Part shown: one piece after another, positions 44,820 through 52,191 of the stretch | How positions within the stretch are numbered: the first letter of the stretch is position 1 | Layout of the letters: each line of letters starts with the position of its first letter | The notes under the pieces: model-generated | The model's database searches: none | The model's input: only the letters and a program-made list of their open reading frames with translations | Told to the model about the DNA's origin: nothing | Program-made: the position numbers and the translations under genes | Assembly (NCBI GenBank): GCA_035718275.1 | Contig: DASTHI010000052.1 | Coordinates: 1-64,000 of the forward strand | Direction of reading: 5' to 3' | DNA length: 64,000 nucleotides | From: Pseudolabrys sp035718275 | Lineage (GTDB): Bacteria; Pseudomonadota; Alphaproteobacteria; Rhizobiales; Xanthobacteraceae

Positions 44820-45632
44820 TCAATCTTTGGATTGCCGAATGCTCGTGCGTTCCGGCCTCGGAACGGGAAGCGGCACTTGCGATGCAATCTCTCTTTTGGC
44901 GGGCTCACGCACATCCCACTGGCACAAGCGTAATCCGTGTCGACGCTGGATGAGATCAAGATGAACGTGCGATTCGTGGTAACCGTCTGATCCGGGACCG
45001 AGAACGGTTGTAAAACGCCTGCACGAGCTGCTGCGCAGTTCTTCGCGTTGATCTCTGTCGACGAATACGTCTGTCAATTCCAGCTTGCGGCCGTCGTCAA
45101 GGACGAATGAACGTATATCGATGGCATTGCCCTTGCCATGCTCGCTGATTTTGGAGCCTGAGATCCGGTTGCGGCTACGGCAGTTGAAATCATCATAAAT
45201 TTCGACAGTGCGCGGAGCTGCATCGAAATTGTGCATTAACTGCGGCGTCACCTGCTCGCGCAGCCAAATGGCGAGCGCCTCCGCGAACACGCATGTCAGT
45301 GTGGCAGGCGGATGCAGTTCGATGCGCCCGCGGTCGGGCCGCAGCACTGCTTCCAGTCGAAGCATGTCGTTACCGCCACAGGCGCCCGGCCCGATCAGGC
45401 GCGGCAACAGCTCCAACACCGCGATCGCCTGCAGGCGCCGGTCGCAATCCGTGGGTGCATTCGTCACGGCGGTCAAGTCGAAATCCGGTCCTGCCGCCTC
45501 GCTGAAAGATAGCGGCTCGTGCGAGATCGTTGGACGGGGACGAGGCAACGGCACCTCTCCGGCAGCCGAGATGCCGCCGACTGCGGCCAGCCAGAACAGG
45601 GCGATCACGAGCCGCATCTTGTCAGCTGGCAT
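44820..45632 (-). CDS. Extensin-like family protein
   Basis: A secreted protein of 270 residues. After a signal segment (LVIALFWLAAVGGISAA) comes a proline-rich stretch (EVPLPRPRP) and an Extensin-like C-terminal domain with several cysteines (DCDRRLQ, GACGGND, TLTCVFAEAL, NCR) and the metal-peptidase-like residues SEHGKGNAIDIRSF and ESHVHLDL. It shares the H-x(n)-D / HxH arrangement of D,D-carboxypeptidase-like folds, so a cell-wall role is plausible but unproven. The start could be 45632 or the ATG at 45617. Confidence 0.85.
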   Translation of the reverse strand: MPADKMRLVIALFWLAAVGGISAAGEVPLPRPRPTISHEPLSFSEAAGPDFDLTAVTNAPTDCDRRLQAIAVLELLPRLIGPGACGGNDMLRLEAVLRPDRGRIELHPPATLTCVFAEALAIWLREQVTPQLMHNFDAAPRTVEIYDDFNCRSRNRISGSKISEHGKGNAIDIRSFVLDDGRKLELTDVFVDRDQREELRSSSCRRFTTVLGPGSDGYHESHVHLDLIQRRHGLRLCQWDVREPAKREIASQVPLPVPRPERTSIRQSKD

Positions 45633-45775
45633 CGGGGAATTTGCGATTAAAACCTCAAAACGAAAACGTGGGCCTTGATTTAATGTTCCGGTTGCGCCGC
45701 CTGATGTGGTGGATAACCTTTAAGCGCCAGCGGGAGCCGGTGTCCAGGATCGTCAGGATTGGGAGGGGAAATGTC

Positions 45776-47416
45776 ATGCTTGGCCTGATGCAGGATTGGC
45801 CGCTTCTATGCCATCGCATCATCGACCATGCCGCCACCTTTCATGGCGAGCGCAAGGTGATTACGCGTTCTGTGGAAGGTCCTATCCACGCGAGCAACTA
45901 TTCTGAAATCCGGACGCGTGCGCTCAAGGTTGCCCAGCGTCTCGAAAAAGATGGTGTCGGCCTCGGCGATCGGGTGGCTACGCTTGCCTGGAATACCTGG
46001 CGCCACCTTGAGTGCTGGTATGGGATACTCGGTGTCGGCGCTATCTATCACACAGTCAATCCTCGCCTTTTCCCCGATCAGATCGTCTGGATCATCAACC
46101 ACGCCGAAGACCGCGTCGTGATGACTGACCTCACTTTCATTCCACTTCTTGAAACGCTCGCCGATCGGCTGCCGAGCGTCGAGCGCTATATCGTGCTGAC
46201 CGATGCGGCGCACATGCCGAATACGACTTTGAAGAATTCGGTCGCCTATGAGGACTGGATCGCAGAAGTGGATGGCGATTTTACGTGGAAAAGCTTCGAC
46301 GAGAATACCGCCGCGGGCATGTGTTACACTTCCGGAACCACCGGACATCCCAAAGGCGTGCTCTATTCGCACCGTTCCAACGTGCTGCACGCCTTCATGG
46401 CCGCGCTTCCCGACGCCAAAGGAATCTCCTCGCGTGACGTTTGCATGCCGGTCGTGCCGATGTTCCACGCCAACTGCTGGTCCCTCGCCTTTCTGACTCC
46501 TATGGTGGGCGCCACGATGGTGATGCCGGGCGCGAAGCTCGACGGCGCGTCTATCTACGAATTGCTCGACACGTATAAGGTCAGTTTCACGGCCGCCGTT
46601 CCGACGGTCTGGCTGATGCTTCTACAGGATCTCGAAAAAACCGGTGGCAAGCTGCCCTACCTCAAGCGCGTTGTCATCGGCGGCTCGGCGTGTCCGCGCG
46701 CGATGACACAGACTTTTCAGGACCGATACGGCGTCGAAGTCATCCACGCCTGGGGTATGACGGAAATGAGTCCGCTCGGTTCGCTTTGCACGATGAAGCC
46801 CGAATATGCCGGCCTCACCGGCGAGGCGAAGCTCGATATCGAGATGAAGCAGGGCCATCCTCCCTTTGGCGTGGAGATGAAGATCACCGATGATGACGGC
46901 AACGACTTGCCGTGGGACGGCAAAACTTTTGGCCGGCTGAAGGTGCGCGGACCCGCGGTGGCGAGGAGCTATTACAAGGTTGAGGACGATCCTGTATTCG
47001 AGAAGGACGGCTGGTTCGATACCGGCGACGTCGCGACGATAGACCCGTACGGCTATATGCAGATTACCGACCGCGCTAAGGACGTCATCAAATCTGGCGG
47101 GGAATGGATATCCTCGATCGACCTGGAAAACTTCGCAGTCGGACATCCCAAAGTTGCCGAGGCCGCCGTGATCGGCGTCAGCCACCCCAAATGGGGTGAG
47201 CGGCCGCTGCTCGTGCTCGTGCTCAAGAAAGGCCAAACCGCGGAAAAGGACGAGGTGCTCGGGTTCCTGCAGGGCAAGATCGCGAAATGGTGGATGCCCG
47301 ACGACGTGGTGTTCGTGGACGAAATTCCCCACACGGCCACCGGCAAGATTCAGAAGCTCGCACTGCGCCAGCGTTTCAAAGACTACGTGCTTCCTACGGC
47401 ACAGGCGGCGGAATAG
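45776..47416 (+). CDS. Acyl-CoA synthetase (AMP-forming), DmdB-like
   Basis: This ligase (546 residues) activates a carboxylic acid to its CoA thioester through an acyl-AMP. The AMP-binding P-loop is MCYTSGTTGHPKGVLYSHRS, then AWGMTEMSPLGS (A5), WFDTGDVATIDPYGYMQITDRAKDVIKSGGEWIS (A7-A8) and catalytic lysine in TATGKIQK. The N-terminus MLGLMQDWPLLCHRIIDHAA matches 3-(methylthio)propionyl-CoA ligase-like enzymes. The frame is open far upstream; ATG at 45776 has GGGAGGGGAAA ahead. A longer in-frame start at 45683 would add about 31 non-conserved residues. Confidence 0.93.
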   Translation: MLGLMQDWPLLCHRIIDHAATFHGERKVITRSVEGPIHASNYSEIRTRALKVAQRLEKDGVGLGDRVATLAWNTWRHLECWYGILGVGAIYHTVNPRLFPDQIVWIINHAEDRVVMTDLTFIPLLETLADRLPSVERYIVLTDAAHMPNTTLKNSVAYEDWIAEVDGDFTWKSFDENTAAGMCYTSGTTGHPKGVLYSHRSNVLHAFMAALPDAKGISSRDVCMPVVPMFHANCWSLAFLTPMVGATMVMPGAKLDGASIYELLDTYKVSFTAAVPTVWLMLLQDLEKTGGKLPYLKRVVIGGSACPRAMTQTFQDRYGVEVIHAWGMTEMSPLGSLCTMKPEYAGLTGEAKLDIEMKQGHPPFGVEMKITDDDGNDLPWDGKTFGRLKVRGPAVARSYYKVEDDPVFEKDGWFDTGDVATIDPYGYMQITDRAKDVIKSGGEWISSIDLENFAVGHPKVAEAAVIGVSHPKWGERPLLVLVLKKGQTAEKDEVLGFLQGKIAKWWMPDDVVFVDEIPHTATGKIQKLALRQRFKDYVLPTAQAAE

Positions 47417-47885
47417 CATCTGCGCAGGAGACAAGCAGAGGTTCCGCTTCCCGGATTCGTGGCTGCATTCTGCACGACTGGCAAGAACAACCCCGCACGA
47501 TTTCGCGCGCAGTCGAAATCCAGCTAAGGTGTTCGCAGCAAAAATTGACCCATCGTGCCGCGTACCGTGTCCGCAACTTTCGAAGTATCGGAGGTTTTGA
47601 CGGAACCGCGTCGGTAAGTGCGCGTTTTTGCATGCCGGCGCCGGGTGACAACCGGCCACAACAGGAACGGCGGACGCAGTTGATTTTGCCGGTTTCTGAC
47701 TGCGGCACAACGCATCGGCAAGCGTAACGTCTAACCTGTTCCTGGCGCCGGTACCTCGCGTGACGCCAACTCGCCTCGAATGCGTGGGAGGCAGGTTCTC
47801 GACGCACATCCCCCATGCACATGGTCCTATGGGCGCGCCACGCGAAAAATCTTCGCTTGAGCCCGGAATGTCATTATCGCCATGC
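47417..47885. other. Intergenic stretch without a confident gene
   Basis: About 470 bp following the acyl-CoA synthetase gene. Frames exist on both strands but none has recognisable protein features, and a leftward frame here (46622-47809) is antisense to the synthetase. I see no RNA gene. Confidence 0.55.
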
Positions 47886-47904
47886 TATAATGTCAAAATT
47901 GACA
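47886..47904 (+). promoter_or_regulatory. Candidate promoter (-10 TATAAT) overlapped by the inverted repeat TGTCAA-AA-TTGACA
   Basis: A perfect TATAAT (47886-47891) lies 79 bp before the DUF4242 gene, and its last T starts an inverted repeat TGTCAA-N2-TTGACA (47891-47904). Another TGTCA lies at about 47870. An operator covering the start site would fit repression. I could not find a well-spaced -35 box (TTGAGC is 23 bp upstream). Confidence 0.4.
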
Positions 47905-47969
47905 TCTGGGTTTTGATCACCAAAGCGAGCAGTTTGCGTTCCGCAAGCAGTCATCAATCGGAGCAAACC

Positions 47970-48245
47970 ATGAAGCGATATGTCATCGAACGGGAACTGC
48001 CGGGGATCGGCGGAATGACCCCTGGGCAGCTCAAGGATGCCGCCGCGACCTCAAACGACGCGCTGGCAAAGCTCGCAGGGAAAGCGCACTGGGAGCATTC
48101 CTACGTCGTGGACGACAAGACGTTCTGCATCTATCGCGCGGAGAATGAGGCGGCTGTTCGCGAGCACGCGAGGCTGAGTGGTTTTCCCGCAACCAAGGTC
48201 ACCGAAGTACGGACAATCATCGATCCGCTGACGGCAGCGGCTTGA
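47970..48245 (+). CDS. DUF4242 (nickel-binding SCO4226-like) small protein
   Basis: A 91-residue ferredoxin-like-fold protein: MKRYVIERELPGIGGMTPGQLK...VVDDKTFCIYRAENEAAVREHARLSGFPATKVTEV. This pattern fits DUF4242, the SCO4226-like family for which nickel binding has been reported. The frame is open upstream but only the ATG at 47970 has a ribosome binding site (GGAG, 6 nt before). It opens an operon with the VOC protein and GlxA-type regulator. Confidence 0.85.
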   Translation: MKRYVIERELPGIGGMTPGQLKDAAATSNDALAKLAGKAHWEHSYVVDDKTFCIYRAENEAAVREHARLSGFPATKVTEVRTIIDPLTAAA

Positions 48246-48320
48246 TCCGCCGGTGCCGCCGCCTTGTACGCGCGCAGGAGGCGGCACCGGCACTCAAATC
48301 CAACTTGGCTCGGAATTCCA

Positions 48321-48761
48321 ATGATCCATCCTACCGAAACGCAAGTCGGTCGTTTCTGCTGGCTAGACCTCGCCGCCACTGATCTCGGGCGCGCGAAGAG
48401 TTTCTACTTCAACGTGTTCGGCTGGACCTCACAAGAGCAGCTGGCGAATGGCGGCAGCTTTACCCGGCTTCGATCCCTCGGTTGCGATGTCGGTTCAGTC
48501 TATCAACTCAAGGATGTCCTGCTGCAACACGGCATGCCCTCGCACTGGACGCCGTATGTGCGCGTGAGCAACGTGCGCGACGCGGCGCGGCGGGTGCAGT
48601 TTTTCGGCGGCGATGTTGTCGTCCAGCCTTTCCTCGTGTCCGGTGTGGCGCGAATTGCTCTGATCCTGGATTCAGTTGGCGCGCTGGTGGGCCTATGGGA
48701 ACCAATCACAGGCGGCATGGATGTGAACGGCACCGCGGGTCAAGAGAGAGAGCTACAATGA
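48321..48761 (+). CDS. VOC-superfamily (glyoxalase/dioxygenase-like) protein
   Basis: This 146-residue protein opens with VGRFCWLDLAATDLGRAKSFYFNVFGW, the b-a-b unit that starts a glyoxalase/bleomycin-resistance module, and continues with VYQLKDVLLQHGMPSHWTPYVRVSNV and ends in the GALVGLWEP strand. It is a single VOC domain pair; whether it binds a metal is uncertain since the typical His/Glu ligands are not obvious. Its stop overlaps the start of the regulator gene (ATGA). Confidence 0.85.
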   Translation: MIHPTETQVGRFCWLDLAATDLGRAKSFYFNVFGWTSQEQLANGGSFTRLRSLGCDVGSVYQLKDVLLQHGMPSHWTPYVRVSNVRDAARRVQFFGGDVVVQPFLVSGVARIALILDSVGALVGLWEPITGGMDVNGTAGQERELQ

Positions 48762-49813
48762 AAAAAACGGCCTCGTCAGAAAAATCCGGCCGACTGCTGG
48801 ACGTCACGGTGGTGCTTCTCGAGGGCGGCTACGCGTCGACCGCCGTTGCGCCGATCGAAATCTTCCATGCGGCCGGCGTCGTCTGGAACTGGCTCCATGG
48901 CCAGCCCGTACAACCGCATTTCAGGGTGCAGACCGCGTCCATCGGTAGACGCAAGATCAAGGCCGGATACCCGCTGAGCCTCACGGCGGATTGCGAGATC
49001 AGCGATATCAAACGCACTGACGTCATCATCGTCCCTGCGTCCGGCTGGGACATCATTCAGCTTATTGCGCAAAGCACTCCCCTGTTGCCATGGCTGAAGA
49101 AGCACCATGAAAAAGGCGCCTACGTCGCCGGCATCTGCAGCGGAGTTGCTTTCCTTGCCGAATGCGGGATGCTCGATGGCCGTCAGGCAACGACGCATTG
49201 GGGCGTGGCGGAAATCTTCCAGAAGCGTTATCCCAAGGTGCGTTGGCGTCCCGAACAATTCGTCACCGAGGATTCCGGAATCTTCTGCAGCGGCGGGGTT
49301 TATGCCGCCATCGATCTTAGCCTGTATCTGGTCGAGAAGTTCTGCGGCCATGAGGTCGCACTCCAATGCGCGAAATCCCTCCTGCTCAGCATGCCGCGCG
49401 GCCGCCAGTCCGGATATTCAGTCGTACACCTCTCGCGTCCGCACTCAGATGAGAGGATCAGGCAGGCGGAAGAATATTTGCAGCAGCATTTCGACAGCGA
49501 GATTTCGATCGACGATCTTGCCCGCCGGACCGGGATGGGTTCGCGCAATTTTATCCGCCGTTTCAAGGCCGCGACCGGTCGGGTCCCCGGGGCCTACCTT
49601 CAAACTCTCAGGGTCTCGGCCGCCAAGGAGATGCTGGAGACCGGGAACACCTCAATTCAGGCGGTCTGCTCAAAAATCGGTTACGAGGATATCGGCTTTT
49701 TCAGAAATCTCTTCAAGCGTCACACAGGCATGACTCCGGGCGAATACCGCGACCGGTTTTCGCAAATGCGCTTCGAACGCGGCGAATTGGTATCCGGCCG
49801 AACGGTCGCATAG
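48758..49813 (+). CDS. GlxA-family transcriptional regulator (DJ-1/PfpI + AraC domains)
   Basis: A 351-residue regulator. The N-terminal half (about 15-205) is a DJ-1/PfpI, class-I-amidotransferase-like sensor domain with the nucleophile-elbow sequence YVAGICSGVAFLAECGMLDGRQATTHW; the C-terminal part (about 235-335) is an AraC/XylS DNA-binding domain with two helix-turn-helix units (ISIDDLARRTGMGSRNFIRRFKAATG and SIQAVCSKIGYEDIGFFRNLFKRHTGMTPGEYRDRF). The ATG overlaps the VOC gene stop. It probably controls its own operon through the site at 47.9 kb. Confidence 0.93.
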   Translation: MKKTASSEKSGRLLDVTVVLLEGGYASTAVAPIEIFHAAGVVWNWLHGQPVQPHFRVQTASIGRRKIKAGYPLSLTADCEISDIKRTDVIIVPASGWDIIQLIAQSTPLLPWLKKHHEKGAYVAGICSGVAFLAECGMLDGRQATTHWGVAEIFQKRYPKVRWRPEQFVTEDSGIFCSGGVYAAIDLSLYLVEKFCGHEVALQCAKSLLLSMPRGRQSGYSVVHLSRPHSDERIRQAEEYLQQHFDSEISIDDLARRTGMGSRNFIRRFKAATGRVPGAYLQTLRVSAAKEMLETGNTSIQAVCSKIGYEDIGFFRNLFKRHTGMTPGEYRDRFSQMRFERGELVSGRTVA

Positions 49814-50043
49814 TAGGCCTCGTCGCTCTTAGCTTGATTAACCGCGCACACACCGTGCAACCGGTACCTGATTTTTGTCTGACTGCAGCTGAAGCAACTG
49901 CAGCCGGGCCGCACATCGTTAATAGAAGGTTTTTTATTACAACTTGAAGTAAGGTCCCTCCAATCCCTTAATTGCGCAGTCCGTAAGGTCCCCCGTCCGT
50001 AGGAGCACTGTGTTCCTCGCGGCCGCAGCGGATCTGGGACGCA

Positions 50044-52191
50044 ATGGTACAAATCGTCATTCTCGACGATCGAGAGACGAATCGACGGATCTTCTCGAAA
50101 CTTGCCGCCTCGATTGAACCCGACGTCGAGGTGGAGAGTTTCGGAAATCCGGCCGATCTACTCGCGTGGCTGCAGACGAACATACCCGATCTGATCGTCA
50201 CGGATTTCAAGATGCCGACGATGGACGGAGCGGAGTTCATCTCGCGCTTTCGGGCGTTGCCACATTGCGGCGAAATTCCCGTCATCGTCATCACTGTCTA
50301 TGAAGAGCGCGAATTTCGATTGCGGGCACTGGAGGCCGGAGCCACCGACTTCCTCAACAGTCCGGTGGACCACCAGGAGTTCGTAACCCGCGCGCGCAAT
50401 CTGTTGAAGCTTCGCAAGCAGCAGCTCCAGCTTGCAGCACGCGCCGACAATCTCGCCCAGGAACTCGAAGATTCCGAACGCTCGCACGAAAAGGCCCTGC
50501 GGGATTCCAGCGAGCGCCTTGCGCAGGTCATCGACACCCTCCCTGCCTTGATCAGCGCCACGGATACCGAGGGACGCGTTTTGTTCATCAATGCCTATCT
50601 GGCTTCATTGGCAGGCATCGGCCCGAATGAAGCTGCGGGATGGGACTTACGTCCGATATTCGGCGAAGACCATGCCGCAAGAAGCGAGGCCCTCGACCGC
50701 AAAGTCCTGGACACCCAGGCCCCTCTGCCAAGCTTCGAAGAGGAGATTATCGACCACACCGGCGCCAAACGCGTGTTCCTGACGACGAAGACACCACTGC
50801 GCGACGGATCGAACGCCGTTGTCGGCGTGCTGACTTCCTCGCTCGATATCACTGATCGCAAGCGGGCGGAAAATCACCTCTTCTATATGGCGCACCATGA
50901 TGTGCTGACGAACCTCGCAAACCGCGCCCTGCTCTCCGATCGCCTTCGCCGCGAGATCGCGCGTACGCGGCGCGGCGACAGTCCGTTCGCGCTTCACCTC
51001 ATCGACCTCGACGGCTTCAAGGACATCAACGACGGTCTCGGTCACCAGGTCGGCGACCAGTTCCTCGTCGAGGTCGGAAACCGGCTGCGCTCGGTCGTGC
51101 GCGACACCGACACGGTCGCACGGCTGGGCGGCGATGAATTCGCGGTGCTGCAAACGCGCGTCACGCGCAACGAAGACGCTGTCGACATGGCAAACCGCAT
51201 CCTCGATGCGATCAACACACCGTGGTCGTACGCCGGCGAGCACGTTGCCCTCAGCGCCAGTATCGGCATCGCAGTTCACCCAGCGGATGGCAGCGACGTT
51301 CAGGAGCTGCTGCGCAACAGCGATCTCGCGATGTATCGCGCAAAGCATGACGGCGGCAAGATGCTCCGATTTTATGCATCGGATATGGATCGTCGGGCGC
51401 GCGCCAGCCTGATCCTTGATTCCGATCTGCGTACGGCGATCGAAAAAGAGCAGTTCGTCCTGCATTACCAGCCGCAGATCGCATTAAGGAGCGGACGCGT
51501 CACGGGTGCGGAAGCCCTGCTGCGCTGGCAGCGGCCGGGCCATGGACTCATCGGCCCGAGCGAATTCCTCGCCCGCGCAGAAGAGAATGGCTTGATCGTG
51601 CCGATCAACGAGTGGGCCCTGCGCGAAGCCTGTCGGCAGGCGAAGTTGTGGCAGCAGCGCGGACACCTGCCGATCCGTGTAGGCGTCAATCTCTCGTCGA
51701 TACAGTTCTTCAAGCAGAACGTTCCGCTGATGGTGACGAAGGTGCTCGCCGAAACCGGACTCGATCCGTGGCTGCTCGACCTCGAGCTCACCGAAAGCAT
51801 CGTCATGCACAACGCGGAAGCAGTCTCGAAGGATCTACAACAGCTGCGCGAGCTGGGCGTCGGGATCTCGATCGACGACTTCGGCACGCGCTATTCCACC
51901 CTCGCCTATGTCAAACATTTCCCGGTCGACCGGCTGAAGATCGACCAGTGCTTCGTGCGTGAGATCGCGACCAATCCGAGCGACGCCGCGATCGTGCGCG
52001 CAATCGTGAGTCTTGGTCACAGTCTCGATCTCAAGATCGTAGCCGAAGGGGTCGAGACCCTGCAGCAGACGACGCTATTGCGCGGAGAAGGCTGCGACGA
52101 GGTCCAGGGCTTCTATTTTGGTGGCCCCATGGTCGCCGACGAACTGCTCGCATTTGTCCGGGAAAACCGGGCACGAGCGCGGAGCGCGTGA
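50044..52191 (+). CDS. REC-PAS-GGDEF-EAL response regulator (cyclic-di-GMP turnover)
   Basis: A 715-residue multidomain protein. A receiver domain (1-125) has acidic residues D8-D9 and the phosphoacceptor D54 (LIVTDFKMPTMDG), but the conserved lysine before the proline is serine (FLNSPVD, about 106). Residues 130-157 are a coiled-coil, 160-275 a PAS domain, 285-440 a diguanylate cyclase with intact RLGGDEF (about 360), and 455-705 a phosphodiesterase with GAEALLRW (EAL) and DDFGTRYST. Both catalytic motifs look intact. It overlaps the RpfC-like kinase gene by four bases (GTGA), so the kinase is its natural partner, and it sits where rpfG sits in Xanthomonas. Confidence 0.94.
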   Translation: MVQIVILDDRETNRRIFSKLAASIEPDVEVESFGNPADLLAWLQTNIPDLIVTDFKMPTMDGAEFISRFRALPHCGEIPVIVITVYEEREFRLRALEAGATDFLNSPVDHQEFVTRARNLLKLRKQQLQLAARADNLAQELEDSERSHEKALRDSSERLAQVIDTLPALISATDTEGRVLFINAYLASLAGIGPNEAAGWDLRPIFGEDHAARSEALDRKVLDTQAPLPSFEEEIIDHTGAKRVFLTTKTPLRDGSNAVVGVLTSSLDITDRKRAENHLFYMAHHDVLTNLANRALLSDRLRREIARTRRGDSPFALHLIDLDGFKDINDGLGHQVGDQFLVEVGNRLRSVVRDTDTVARLGGDEFAVLQTRVTRNEDAVDMANRILDAINTPWSYAGEHVALSASIGIAVHPADGSDVQELLRNSDLAMYRAKHDGGKMLRFYASDMDRRARASLILDSDLRTAIEKEQFVLHYQPQIALRSGRVTGAEALLRWQRPGHGLIGPSEFLARAEENGLIVPINEWALREACRQAKLWQQRGHLPIRVGVNLSSIQFFKQNVPLMVTKVLAETGLDPWLLDLELTESIVMHNAEAVSKDLQQLRELGVGISIDDFGTRYSTLAYVKHFPVDRLKIDQCFVREIATNPSDAAIVRAIVSLGHSLDLKIVAEGVETLQQTTLLRGEGCDEVQGFYFGGPMVADELLAFVRENRARARSA

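Noticed and set aside
46622..47809. A 395-residue minus-strand frame opposite the acyl-CoA synthetase gene
   Set aside because: Most of it is antisense to a clear AMP-dependent ligase; low-complexity composition and no motifs.
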